Notes: generated by a model not told the origin, from the letters alone. Positions 8,235-17,042 are shown, counted from the first letter of the stretch. The stretch is DNA of 64,000 nt from Silvimonas iriomotensis (GCF_014645535.1 NZ_BMLX01000001.1:1403020-1467019), one strand, 5' to 3'. Translations and numbers: made by a program.

Positions 8235-11200
8235 TTATTCGCCCGCCCCTTGCAAGACCGCGGCTTCCTTGCGCGCCTGTTTTTTGGCGGCGCGGCGGGT
8301 CTGGACCCAATGGCTGAAGCGGTCCAGATACAAATACACCACCGGCGTGGTAAACAGCGTCAACGCTTGCGACAACACGAGGCCCCCCACCATGGCGTAA
8401 CCCAGCGGTCGGCGCAATTCAGAACCGGCGCCATGGCCCAGCATCAGCGGCAGACCGGCCAGCAAGGCGCACATGGTGGTCATCATGATCGGGCGGAACC
8501 GCAAGATACACGCTTGATAGATTGATTCCTGCGGGCTCATGCCGTGATCGCGCTCTGCGGTCAGCGCAAAGTCGATCATCATGATGCCGTTCTTCTTGAC
8601 GATACCGATCAGCAAGATAATCCCGATCAAGGCGATGACCGACAGATCGAACCCCGCCGCCATCAGGATCAGCAGCGCCCCCACCCCGGCCGACGGCAGC
8701 GTCGACAGGATAGTCAGCGGGTGGATATAGCTCTCGTACAGCAGACCCAGCACGATATACACGGCAATCAGCGCTGCGGCGATCAGGTACGGTTGCGAAG
8801 CCAGCGAGTCACCAAACGCCTTGGCCGTGCCCTGGAAGGCGCCGGTCAGCGTTTGCGGCACGCCCATTTCCGTCTGCGCCTTGTTGATGGCGTCCACCGC
8901 CTCGCCCAGCGATACACCACGCGCCAGGTTGAACGAGATCGTCACCGCCGGGAACTGGCTCTGGTGGCTGATCGACAAATACGCCGTCTTGTTGGTGTCG
9001 ATATGCACAAAGGTCGACAGCGGCACTTGCTGGTTGGTCAGCGGCGAGGTGAGGTAGAGCTTGTCGAACAGCGCCGGATCAAGCTGCAGCTGCGGGTTGA
9101 CCTCCATCACCACGTGATAGGTATTCACCTGCGTGTAGTACTGCGCAACCTGGCGCTGGCCAATGGCGTCGTACAAGGTGGCGTCGATCAGCGAGGGCGA
9201 AATGCCGAAACTGGAGGCCCGGGCGCGGTCGATCGTCAGCACGGCCGTTGCGGCGGCGTTCTGCTGGTCAGACGCCAGATCGGTCAGCTCTGGCAGTTTG
9301 CGAAAGCGCTCCAGCAACTTCGGCGCCCAGTTGTTCAGTTCATCCAGGTTCGAGTCGGTCAGCGTGTATTGATACTGCGTCCGCGACAGGCGCCCGCCGA
9401 CGTTGATGTCCTGACCGGCCTGCAGGAACAGGTTCACCCCTTCCACCTTGGCCAGTTTGGGGCGCAGGCGGGCAATGACTTCATCCGCACTCAAGGTCCG
9501 GCCTTCATCCTTGGGCTTGAGGTTGATGTAGAAATTGCCGGTATTGAAGGTGCTCTGCCCGCCCACCATGGCAAAGCTGGCTACGTCCGGATCTTGCCGG
9601 ATGACATCGGCCAGCGCGCGCATGCGCTCGTTCATGGCTTTGAACGAAGAGTCTTGCGCGGTTTCCGCAAAGCCGAAGACAAAGCCGGTGTCTTGCTGCG
9701 GGAAGAACCCTTTGGGAATGAAAATGAACAGCACGACCGACAGCGCCACGGTGCACAGGAATACGCAAAGCGTGATGAACTGGTGCTTCATCACCAGATC
9801 CAGCCCGCGGCGATAGCCCGACAACATGGCATCAAAACCACGCTCGAACATCTGGTAAAGCTTGCCGTGCTTGTCGCCGTGATGGTCTTTCAGAAAGCGC
9901 GAGCACAACATGGGTGTGAGCGTCAGCGAAATCACTACCGACACCGCAATGGTCAGCGTAACGGTAATAGAGAACTCGCGGAACAGGCGCCCGACGATGC
10001 CGCCCATCAACAACAGCGGAATAAACACCGCCACCAGCGAAACCGAGATCGAAATGATGGTGAAGCCGATCTCGCCCGCGCCTTTGTAGGCCGCATCCAT
10101 CGGCGACATGCCGTCTTCCACATGCCGGTAGATGTTCTCCAGCATCACGATGGCATCATCCACCACAAAGCCGACCGCGATGGTCAGCGCCATCAGCGAC
10201 AGGTTGTCCAGGCTGAAGCCGACAAGGTACATCACCGCTGCCGTGCCCATCAGCGCTAGCGGCACGGTCACGCTGGGGATCAGCGTGGCGGCGACGTTGC
10301 GCAGGAACACAAAGATGATGCCCACCACCAGCAAGATGGTCAGGACCAGCGTGAACTCCACATCCCGCACCGAGGCACGGATGGTCTGAGTGCGGTCAGT
10401 CAGAATGTTGACATGCACCGTGGGCGGAATCGCCGCTTGCAGGCGTGGCAGCGCCGCCTTGACGCGCTCGACGGTCTCGATCACGTTGGCGCCTGGCTGC
10501 TTGGTAATCGCCAGCACAATGGCCCGCTGGCCATTGAGAATGGTGGCGCTGGGCTCTACGGCCTGGCCGGCATAAGCCCAGCCGGCCAGCTTGGTGTTTT
10601 CCGGGCCGTCAATCGCGGTGCCGATGTCCTTGATCCGGACCGGCGCCCCGTTCTTGTAGGCAATGACCATGTCGTTCCACGGGCCGGCCTTCAGAATCTG
10701 GTCATTGGTATACACCGTGAAGCTTTGCCGATCACCGTCCACCGTGCCCTTGGGCGCATTGACCGTGGTGGTGGCGATGACCGCGCGCACGTCTTCCAGG
10801 CTCATGCCCATGGCCGACAGTTTGGCCGGGTCAAGCTGGATACGCACCGCCGGCTTTTGCTGGCCGCCAATGTTCACCAGACCCACACCCTGAATCTGCG
10901 AGATCTGCTGCGCCAGGATGTTATCGGCGTAGTCGTTGACCTCGGTCAGCGGCAAGGTGTCAGACTGCACCGCCATCACGATGATGGGCGAGTCGGCCGG
11001 GTTGATCTTGCGCCAGGTCGGCGGGTTGGGCAGGTTGTTGGGCAACTGGCCGGTCGCAGCATTGATGGCAGCCTGGACATCCACTGCCGCGGCGTCAATA
11101 TTGCGGTTCAGATCAAACTGCAGCGTAATCTGGGTGGTGCCCAGCGCGCTGGATGACGTCATTTGCGACAGCCCCGCAATCAGCGAGAACTGCCGTTCCA

Positions 11201-11399
11201 GCGGCTGCGCCACGTTGGACGCCATGGTTTCCGGGCTGGCGCCAGGCAAACTGGCAGAGACCTGGATGGTCGGGAAATCCACCTGCGGCAGCGGTGCCAC
11301 CGGCAACAGGCTCCACACCGCGATACCGACCAGCAAAATGGCCGCGGCCAGCAACGACGTCCCGATGGGACGTTTGATAAAAGCAGCAGAAATACTCAC
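8235..11399 (-). CDS. RND multidrug efflux transporter, HAE1 family (MdtB/MdtC-like)
   Basis: 1054 residues, normal for HAE1 inner-membrane RND pumps. The N-terminus (FIKRPIGTSLLAAAI, then PLPQVDFPTIQVSASLPGA) is typical. TM4 carries the proton-relay pair in GFVVDDAIVMLENI, and the second half repeats the architecture (GIVKKNGIMMIDFA). The sequence resembles MdtB/MdtC more than AcrB, but only one pump subunit is present. The adaptor gene lies immediately upstream (14-base gap), giving a two-gene operon. No outer-membrane factor is encoded here, so a TolC-like partner must come from elsewhere. Substrates cannot be read from sequence. Confidence 0.93.
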   Translation of the reverse strand: MSISAAFIKRPIGTSLLAAAILLVGIAVWSLLPVAPLPQVDFPTIQVSASLPGASPETMASNVAQPLERQFSLIAGLSQMTSSSALGTTQITLQFDLNRNIDAAAVDVQAAINAATGQLPNNLPNPPTWRKINPADSPIIVMAVQSDTLPLTEVNDYADNILAQQISQIQGVGLVNIGGQQKPAVRIQLDPAKLSAMGMSLEDVRAVIATTTVNAPKGTVDGDRQSFTVYTNDQILKAGPWNDMVIAYKNGAPVRIKDIGTAIDGPENTKLAGWAYAGQAVEPSATILNGQRAIVLAITKQPGANVIETVERVKAALPRLQAAIPPTVHVNILTDRTQTIRASVRDVEFTLVLTILLVVGIIFVFLRNVAATLIPSVTVPLALMGTAAVMYLVGFSLDNLSLMALTIAVGFVVDDAIVMLENIYRHVEDGMSPMDAAYKGAGEIGFTIISISVSLVAVFIPLLLMGGIVGRLFREFSITVTLTIAVSVVISLTLTPMLCSRFLKDHHGDKHGKLYQMFERGFDAMLSGYRRGLDLVMKHQFITLCVFLCTVALSVVLFIFIPKGFFPQQDTGFVFGFAETAQDSSFKAMNERMRALADVIRQDPDVASFAMVGGQSTFNTGNFYINLKPKDEGRTLSADEVIARLRPKLAKVEGVNLFLQAGQDINVGGRLSRTQYQYTLTDSNLDELNNWAPKLLERFRKLPELTDLASDQQNAAATAVLTIDRARASSFGISPSLIDATLYDAIGQRQVAQYYTQVNTYHVVMEVNPQLQLDPALFDKLYLTSPLTNQQVPLSTFVHIDTNKTAYLSISHQSQFPAVTISFNLARGVSLGEAVDAINKAQTEMGVPQTLTGAFQGTAKAFGDSLASQPYLIAAALIAVYIVLGLLYESYIHPLTILSTLPSAGVGALLILMAAGFDLSVIALIGIILLIGIVKKNGIMMIDFALTAERDHGMSPQESIYQACILRFRPIMMTTMCALLAGLPLMLGHGAGSELRRPLGYAMVGGLVLSQALTLFTTPVVYLYLDRFSHWVQTRRAAKKQARKEAAVLQGAGE

Positions 11400-11413
11400 G
11401 GTGATGTCTCTAC

Positions 11414-12580
11414 TTAGTGGCTAGCCGCAGCCTGTTTCTCGGTTTCGGCCACAACCGCACCGGGCTTGAGCTTGTACTGGCCATCGATCACCACGCGATC
11501 CCCGGCATGCACACCGTCATCAATGATGGCTTTGCCGTCCTGGATCAGCGCCACTTTCACCGGCTGTGTCTGGGCCGCATTGCTGCCGTTCACGGTATAG
11601 ACATAAGTACCATTCACGCCGCGCTGCACAGCGGCGGCCGGCAGCGTCACCGCGTGATCCCGGTTACCCAGCACCAGATTCACGTTGATGTACTGCCCCG
11701 GCCACAAGGCATGTTGCGGGTTGGGGAACGTCCCCTTGAGCGAGACCGTGCCAGTGGTGGTATCGATCTGGTTATTCACCAGCGACAGCGTGCCCTGGGC
11801 CAGCGCCTCGCCGCCGGTGCGGGCATAAGCCACGACCTTGAGCGATTTGCCGCCTTGCAACGCCTTGTTCACTTGTTGCAAGGCGTCTTCCGGCAAGGTG
11901 AACGTGGCGGCAATCGGATCAATCTGGTTGATCACGACCAGACCGGTCGTATCCGTGGCGTGCACAATGTTGCCCGGATCAACCAGACGCGCCCCGGTCC
12001 GGCCAGACAACGGCGAAACAATGGTGGTGTAGCCCAGTTGAACCTGGGCGTACTGGATTTGCGCGTCGTCATTCTTGACTGCGGCTTCCAGCTGCGCGAC
12101 CAGGGCCTTCTGGGTGTCCAGCGTTTGCTGGGTGGTGGCGTCCTGCTTGATCAGGTCGCTGTAACGGGCCAGATCGCGACGGGCGTTATCCAGCTGGGCC
12201 TGATCTTTGGCTTTGGCGGCCTGCACCTGGCCTAACTGCGCCTGAAACGGGCTGGGGTCGATCTGCGCCAGCATCTGGCCGGCCTTCACGTCCTGCCCTT
12301 CCTGGAAGCCGACTTTCTGCAACTGGCCATCGACACGCACTTTCACCGTGACCGAGGCGTTGGCTTGAACCGTGCCCACGCCGGTGAGGTACACCGGCAC
12401 GGATTCGTCGCCGGCCTTGACCGTGGTCACCCGGATGGCAGGAGCGGCCGCGGGTGGCTGGGTAGATGCATCGGCCTTGCGCGTGCTGGTCCATACAACC
12501 ACGCCGCCCACCACCACAAGGGCAGAGGCAATGGCGATGGCGGACTGGGTTTTTCTTTGCCGGGTCATGACTTTCTTCAC
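11414..12580 (-). CDS. RND efflux periplasmic adaptor (membrane fusion protein, MdtA-like)
   Basis: 388 residues. An N-terminal membrane anchor (residues 12-30) is followed by the split lipoyl domain (VTVKVRVDGQLQKVGFQEG and the later SPLSGRTGARLVDPG) around a helical hairpin. Beta-barrel and membrane-proximal domains lie toward the C-terminus (QYKLKPGAVV). The protein bridges the RND pump and an outer-membrane channel. It is first gene of the operon with the pump. No local regulator (TetR, LysR or two-component) adjoins this operon. Confidence 0.92.
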   Translation of the reverse strand: MKKVMTRQRKTQSAIAIASALVVVGGVVVWTSTRKADASTQPPAAAPAIRVTTVKAGDESVPVYLTGVGTVQANASVTVKVRVDGQLQKVGFQEGQDVKAGQMLAQIDPSPFQAQLGQVQAAKAKDQAQLDNARRDLARYSDLIKQDATTQQTLDTQKALVAQLEAAVKNDDAQIQYAQVQLGYTTIVSPLSGRTGARLVDPGNIVHATDTTGLVVINQIDPIAATFTLPEDALQQVNKALQGGKSLKVVAYARTGGEALAQGTLSLVNNQIDTTTGTVSLKGTFPNPQHALWPGQYINVNLVLGNRDHAVTLPAAAVQRGVNGTYVYTVNGSNAAQTQPVKVALIQDGKAIIDDGVHAGDRVVIDGQYKLKPGAVVAETEKQAAASH

Positions 12581-13155
12581 ACCTTGTGCTGGGCCAGGCT
12601 AACACTGGCGCCTGTTTTATATCCGGACAGCGCAGGACGGTCAGACCGCTCGCGCCATCGATGCGATTGAAACCGTTGTTATTGCGCGAGCCGCCTGTCC
12701 GGCTGACCCGCTTCTCCCTGCCGCAGCCCCTTCAAATTACGCCTGTCCGGCGCTGCGGGAATAACCATTGGGCGGCCTGCCGGTGGCAAAACCGGCGCGC
12801 CCGGCGTCTTTTGCAGTGCGTCAAAACACCTTCCAGTCTGCAAAACGCAATCAGTTACATAGCGTTGACTGTCTTTACAAAGGCTTTACATGCCACCGAT
12901 ACAAGGCAAAAACACCGGCAGAACCTGGCCAGAAACCAGGCAAAACCGGCCCTGGGCGCGGCCTGGTTCATGGCTGGCCGCAAAACATGAGTACATCGTC
13001 ATTTAGCGATGAAAGATAATCGGGAATCCTTGAAAGTTGCAATCTCTGCAAGTGCAAAGAAAACGTAAAAACCCTCCGGCACACACGGTGCGGGAGGGTT
13101 CGGGATACGCCAAGCCGCGTATGGCATGGCGTAACGGTCTGATCAAGCCGGCGGC
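12581..13155. other. Intergenic region between adaptor gene and cysteine-repeat protein
   Basis: 575 bases with no frame showing recognisable protein features. It must hold the promoters for the efflux operon near its left end. Its right end holds the terminator of the minus-strand gene that follows. Base composition falls toward neutral near 12990-13070. Nothing else is recognised. Confidence 0.5.
13070..13100 (-). terminator. Intrinsic terminator of the cysteine-repeat protein gene
   Basis: AACCCTCC at 13070 pairs with GGAGGGTT ending at 13100. On the minus strand the stem is followed by TTTTACGTTTTC. It lies about 55 bases beyond the stop at 13156. Confidence 0.85.
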
Positions 13156-13698
13156 TTACTTGCCGTACTGAGCCTTGGCCTGGGCTACGCAGCTGTCCTT
13201 GCGATCACCACTGTAGGCGTCACATTTTTGCGCGGCCACTTTGTAGTCGGCATCGCGACGGGCCTGATCGGCTTCGTTGTCGGCCTTGTAGCGCGCCTTG
13301 TTGGCATCAATGTCGGCCAGCATCTTGTCGCGGTCCGCCTTGGCCGTCTGCTTGCAGACATCCTTGTCGTTACCGGCCAGACGGCCACACTTCTCTACCG
13401 AGACGTCATAGCCCGATTTGGCGCGCTCTTTGGCGGCGTCAATGCGGGCGGCGTCGGTATCTTTGTCCTGGGCCGTCAGATCAGCCATGGCGATGCTTTT
13501 ATCGGCATCAGCCTGTGCTTCACAGACGTCCTTGCCGTTACCGGCCAGGGATTTACATTCTGATTTGGCGGCATCGTAACGCTGGCTGATCGCATCTTTG
13601 CGAGCGTTGTACTGATCGGTTGCCAGCTTGGCAAAACTCAAGGCCGGGGTCGCTACCAGCGCGGCAGCAATCAGGGAACGAAGAGCAAGTTGACGCAT
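13156..13698 (-). CDS. Secreted protein with three Cys-pair repeats, function unknown
   Basis: 180 residues. A signal peptide (MRQLALRSLIAAALVATPALSFA) precedes a very Lys/Asp/Ala-rich, probably all-helical mature protein. Three repeats share the pattern C-x5-G-x2-KD-x-C-x3-A: SECKSLAGNGKDVCEAQADA, EKCGRLAGNDKDVCKQTAKA and QKCDAYSGDRKDSCVAQAKA. Each pair of cysteines would be 11 residues apart and could form a disulfide tying a helical hairpin. It resembles uncharacterised periplasmic proteins of betaproteobacteria. It is monocistronic, with its own terminator. The function is unknown. Confidence 0.75.
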   Translation of the reverse strand: MRQLALRSLIAAALVATPALSFAKLATDQYNARKDAISQRYDAAKSECKSLAGNGKDVCEAQADADKSIAMADLTAQDKDTDAARIDAAKERAKSGYDVSVEKCGRLAGNDKDVCKQTAKADRDKMLADIDANKARYKADNEADQARRDADYKVAAQKCDAYSGDRKDSCVAQAKAQYGK

Positions 13699-13927
13699 GT
13701 CGGCACCTTTTTATCTGTATGAGAAAAAGGGCAAACGCAGCGACTACGCCGGCACGAACCGTGGCAGGGAAGATGACCGGCAGCACTGCGCTTGCCACAG
13801 CTCTACCCTACCCGGCGTCGCGCTGGCGGCCAGTCATCCACTCTTTCAGCTTTATGCAAGACAAAAGGCACAGGTCTGTAGGCGCTACCTGACCTGTGCC
13901 CAGGTGCTTACTGTTTTGGCAAACGGT

Positions 13928-14491
13928 TCAGTCCGGTTCCGGCACCTCAATCAGGCAGGCAAACAAGGGATAGCCATCAATCACCATGGGCGGTGCGGCG
14001 CGGCGGGCGGTATAACCCAGTTTTCTCAGCAAGCGCTCTACGCCCAGTGGCGACACCGTAATCACCATTCTGGCGCCCAGTTGCCCGGCACACCGAATTG
14101 ATTCATGCAGCAATTGGGCCGTGACGGGCGAACTGAACTGGCCTGCAGCTACCGGCGTCTGGCCGCTAAAGTCGACAGCGGCAAAACGCGATAACTCCCA
14201 GATATCAGGCGATGCAGGCGGGGCAAGCCCATTGAGTAATTGCGGAAATACGTCCCCGAGCAAATAGGGGCGCGTGGTAGGCAAGAGGCGCGCACAGCCG
14301 TTGATCTGGCCTCTTTCATCATGAGATACGATATAAACCGTATCCGTGCGGTCGAATTGGTCTTGTTCGATTCCCGGCGGGGTATCCAATTGCCACCCCA
14401 GCATTTCCACGAAAACTTTGTGGCGGTAAACCGACAATGCATTGGCGACACCGTCAGGAAGGTGTGCCGACTGTCCGGACAATATATGCAT
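13928..14491 (-). CDS. luxI: Acyl-homoserine-lactone synthase (LuxI family)
   Basis: 187 residues. All hallmark LuxI residues are present with a constant offset of two from LuxI: R23, F27, W33 (YRHKVF, GW), D44 and D47 (EQDQFD), R68 (GCARLLPT), E99 and R102 (WELSRF). The enzyme makes an N-acyl-homoserine lactone from S-adenosylmethionine and an acyl-ACP; the acyl chain cannot be deduced. ATG 14491 is preferred, with GGGGT just upstream; a TTG four codons earlier is possible. A lux-box-like palindrome sits 67 bases upstream, and an RsaM-like gene precedes it in the same direction. Confidence 0.92.
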   Translation of the reverse strand: MHILSGQSAHLPDGVANALSVYRHKVFVEMLGWQLDTPPGIEQDQFDRTDTVYIVSHDERGQINGCARLLPTTRPYLLGDVFPQLLNGLAPPASPDIWELSRFAAVDFSGQTPVAAGQFSSPVTAQLLHESIRCAGQLGARMVITVSPLGVERLLRKLGYTARRAAPPMVIDGYPLFACLIEVPEPD

Positions 14492-14557
14492 ATCACCCCG
14501 CAATAGAATATGTTGCTAAAGCAGGGGAAATAATTTGCCAGGCCCGGGGAAAGGAAA

Positions 14558-14577
14558 AGCTGTCAACGGCGACAGTT
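14558..14577 (-). promoter_or_regulatory. Candidate lux box upstream of luxI
   Basis: CTGTC-AACGGC-GACAG at 14560-14575 is a perfect 5-bp inverted repeat. With two flanking bases on each side it satisfies the general NNCT-N12-AGNN pattern of LuxR-type operators. On the luxI strand an AAATTAT that could be a -10 box begins about 23 bases beyond it. That spacing is expected for a LuxR site replacing the -35 box. Confidence 0.72.
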
Positions 14578-14578
14578 T

Positions 14579-15010
14579 CTAAGCGTATCGGGAAGTGATA
14601 GCGGCATTGGTGGCGTCTTGCCAGATTAATCGTTCGAGTCGGGCAATCAGCAAATCCGCCGTCGCCTCGAATCCAAGATCACGGCATTGATCATCCACCA
14701 GCATGATGTTGCTTCGGGGTTTTCCACTCATCACGTAATGCGCCCGGCCATCACGCGAACCAATTACCCAGTCCCAGCCTACAGACAATATGGGGCGTGC
14801 AGTACTGATCCACTCGGTAAAGCCACTGATGGCCGCCACGCCGGTGCCGCATTTCAAACCGCCGGTGGGCGCGTCGTCAAGCCCGGACACGAGATGTATC
14901 AGCTCTGTATCCAGAAGTGCCTTGCAATCAAGCCGGATATAACCGTCTTCGCACAGGCCCAAAGAGCCGGTTAAAACCGGGCCGGTTTTCAAAACAATGG
15001 GGGAAGACAT
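14579..15010 (-). CDS. RsaM-like quorum-sensing modulator (DUF4902 type)
   Basis: 143 residues with no signal peptide or membrane segment. Central motifs (SGFTEWIS, then SVGWDWV, then PRSNIMLVD) and its position between luxI and luxR suggest the RsaM/DUF4902 family. That family represses or balances AHL synthesis in Burkholderia and some Pseudomonas. It reads in the same direction as luxI, 87 bases upstream of it, and diverges from luxR. The family call rests on remembered motifs and context; a profile search with the RsaM family would decide it. Confidence 0.62.
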   Translation of the reverse strand: MSSPIVLKTGPVLTGSLGLCEDGYIRLDCKALLDTELIHLVSGLDDAPTGGLKCGTGVAAISGFTEWISTARPILSVGWDWVIGSRDGRAHYVMSGKPRSNIMLVDDQCRDLGFEATADLLIARLERLIWQDATNAAITSRYA

Positions 15011-15074
15011 TTCCGGCAGCCTTTACTGCATTCAGGGTTGACCAGTTTATAAAAGAAGCCAAAAGCGTTGCCAG

Positions 15075-15097
15075 TGTCAGAGTTGTCAGATTGTCAG
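15075..15097. repeat. Three direct TGTCAG repeats in the luxR / RsaM-like intergenic region
   Basis: TGTCAG occurs at 15075, 15084 and 15092, two of them in the longer form TTGTCAG. It lies about 55 bases upstream of luxR and 65 upstream of the divergent gene. The spacing of 8-9 bases is slightly under one helical turn. The hexamer resembles half of the lux box at 14560, but no inverted partner is present. Confidence 0.5.
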
Positions 15098-15149
15098 GCC
15101 TCTGGCGCCACACCATGACGGGGCGAGACGGGCAAAACGGGGGAATACA

Positions 15150-15860
15150 ATGTCACCTTTTATTGAAGAAAATCTTCACTCTTTGCTGACTATTCACGAC
15201 CAGAACCTGTATTTCAGCAAAGTTACACAACTGGCGCAGGCCATTGGTTTCGAGTTCTGCGCCTACGGCGCGCGCATGCCTTTTCCGCTGAGCGCACCCC
15301 GCACCGAGATGGTCAACAACTACCCGGCCGCATGGCAGAACTGCTACGCCGAACATCACTACATCATGCAGGACCCCACCGTGGCCCACGGTGCGCGTTC
15401 CATGGTCCCGCTGGTATGGAGCGACGAGTTGTTCGCGGACTCAAGGGATCTGTGGGAGGACGCCCGCTCCTACGGCCTGCGCAATGGCTGGGCGCAAGGT
15501 TGCCGCGATGGCAATGGTGTCGTGGGCATGTTGACCGTGGCCCGCTCTGGCGAGTCCATCACCGCAACGGAGCTTGGCGAAAAAGAGCCGCTGCTGGCCT
15601 ACCTGACCCAGGTCACACATGTCGGATTGTCACGGTTTTTCCTTGAACATTCCTCCTACGGGCATGAAGTCAAACTGACCCCGCGTGAAACAGAGATCCT
15701 GCGCTGGACAGCCGAAGGCAAAACATCGGCCGAAATTGGCGATATCCTGAATATTGCTGAACGCACGGTTAATTTTCATGTGAACAGCACGCTGGCCAAA
15801 CTGAATGCGGCCAACAAAACTTCCGCTGTTGTCCAGGCTGCTTTGCGCGGCCTGCTCTGA
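15150..15860 (+). CDS. luxR: LuxR-family AHL-responsive transcription factor
   Basis: 236 residues, typical size. The N-terminal autoinducer-binding domain shows the conserved ligand pocket W62, Y66, D75-P76 and W90 (NNYPAAWQNCY, MQDPTV, PLVW). The C-terminal GerE helix-turn-helix reads LTPRETEILRW ... GKTSAEIGDILNIAERTVNFH (split here). It diverges from the RsaM-like gene and luxI and is their probable regulator through the box at 14560. The start ATG 15150 follows a GGGGG tract. A terminator hairpin is at 15901. Confidence 0.93.
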   Translation: MSPFIEENLHSLLTIHDQNLYFSKVTQLAQAIGFEFCAYGARMPFPLSAPRTEMVNNYPAAWQNCYAEHHYIMQDPTVAHGARSMVPLVWSDELFADSRDLWEDARSYGLRNGWAQGCRDGNGVVGMLTVARSGESITATELGEKEPLLAYLTQVTHVGLSRFFLEHSSYGHEVKLTPRETEILRWTAEGKTSAEIGDILNIAERTVNFHVNSTLAKLNAANKTSAVVQAALRGLL

Positions 15861-15900
15861 TCCGGTTTGATCTGAAAACCGGATATCCGGGCTGACCATC

Positions 15901-15926
15901 AACGCCGGCATTAGCCGGCGTTTCCC
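15901..15926 (+). terminator. Intrinsic terminator of luxR
   Basis: AACGCCGGC (15901-15909) and GCCGGCGTT (15914-15922) form a 9-bp stem with an ATTA loop, followed by TCCCCTT. Confidence 0.75.
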
Positions 15927-16496
15927 CTTGATGAGCTGCCCCTGCACTACCCTCTCATTGATATTGCTGATGCCATATGGCATTCATCACCGGGCAGATT
16001 GTGCAGCAAATGACGGCAGAAATCTGCCTGTCACTTATGGCAGTCACGGCCCGCAATGAAATCTCAAACCAGATTCATCATTTTTGCCAATGCAATTGAT
16101 TAAAAACCGTGTTTTATGGCAACCGGTTTATCCACCTTTTTTAATCAAAGATCAAGCAACAACTAATCTATCAGAAATATCTGCACATGAATCCTTCAAA
16201 TACATCAATCCAGAAAATCAATCACGGCCCACTGATCACACCAGCGATTGGGTCCATATCCGCGCTTCCCCTGTTTGCTGATAATCCGGGCATTAAACGC
16301 CCGTATCAATGATTAACGGTCGCTAATATGGCCTGGGAACGCTGTGTCGCCAGCGCCGCGCACCGGATGAACTGTGGTAAATCTGCTGCAGATTGGGCCC
16401 CCAAAACAGGCAAGTCCATGCCACCGTTAGTCGGGAATTCTTTCTAGCCTGGAAATAATGTGCGTGGCCAACCGGTTAAAGGGTTGCAGCGCTTGA

Positions 16497-16515
16497 ATTG
16501 AGAACCGTTCTCGAC
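16497..16515. promoter_or_regulatory. Fur-box-like palindrome before DUF2946-copC-copD
   Basis: ATTGAGAACCGTTCTCGAC contains a perfect GAGAA-CCG-TTCTC inverted repeat. It resembles the 19-bp Fur operator (GAGAAT-ATTCTC core) and ends 31 bases before the proposed DUF2946 start. This is a pattern match only; another metalloregulator is possible. Confidence 0.4.
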
Positions 16516-16545
16516 AACCCGCTGTTACAACGGCACAATCGCCCC

Positions 16546-16956
16546 ATGTACTGGTCCCTGCGTCATTTCCGCCTTGCCCTGATTGCCGCCTTGCTGGCAA
16601 TGCTGGCGGCCGCGCTGGTGCCACCGGTCATGCAGATGCTCAACCCGGTGCCGCTGGCGCCGCTGGCCGCGCCCGCCCCGATGAGTGATTGCGGCATGCC
16701 GGGCATGACGTCGTCCCCGTCGCCAGACAACCACGCAGACGGCAACCCTTCAGGCTCGGCGCAAAGCTGCCCGTTGTGCTCGCTGTTTTGTCATATTCCT
16801 GCGCTGCCAGGCCCGCCCCAACTGGCTTTGCTGGCGCCTTTCAATGTCTGGCTGGTGCTGTTGCCACAGCGCTTGCCGGACTGGCCTTTACCGCTTTTTG
16901 TTACCCCACCTGCCCGCGCCCCGCCTGCAAACCGGTTCTGGATCACGCATTCGTAA
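16546..16956 (+). CDS. DUF2946-like membrane/periplasmic protein of a copper locus
   Basis: 136 residues from ATG 16546 (MYWSLRHFRLALIAALLAMLAAALV), which opens with a signal anchor; an in-frame TTG 48 bases earlier overlaps the operator-like palindrome. The mature region contains Met/Cys/His clusters (SDCGMPGM, then CPLCSLFCH) typical of the DUF2946 group, which often neighbours copper or TonB-receptor genes. A second hydrophobic stretch is near residues 90-110. It is followed after 86 bases by copC. A role in periplasmic copper handling is inference from cysteines and context. Confidence 0.7.
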   Translation: MYWSLRHFRLALIAALLAMLAAALVPPVMQMLNPVPLAPLAAPAPMSDCGMPGMTSSPSPDNHADGNPSGSAQSCPLCSLFCHIPALPGPPQLALLAPFNVWLVLLPQRLPDWPLPLFVTPPARAPPANRFWITHS

Positions 16957-17042
16957 TGAACCGGCGTCACGACCGCATGGTGCGGCGTGATGCATCACGC
17001 GTTGCGCAGCGCAACGCGCTCACCCCTTTGCAGGAAACCATC

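Larger units (their letters stand above)
15861..16545. other. AT-richer intergenic region between luxR and DUF2946-copCD
   Basis: 685 bases. The first 60 hold the luxR terminator. 16060-16290 is distinctly AT-rich compared with its surroundings and has no gene I can support; a 65-codon frame there lacks a ribosome site and recognisable features. A small hairpin (GGGC-ATTAAAC-GCCC) lies near 16288-16303. A Fur-like palindrome precedes the DUF2946 gene. Low GC could mark a promoter region or a remnant of transferred DNA. Confidence 0.5.

Noticed and set aside
8544..10259. A 571-codon frame antisense to the RND pump gene
   Set aside because: It is Arg/Gln/His-rich, lies wholly inside a well-supported gene and has no recognisable motif.
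16084..16281. A 65-codon frame in the AT-rich gap after luxR
   Set aside because: No ribosome site, no hydrophobic or domain pattern; length expected by chance in AT-rich sequence.
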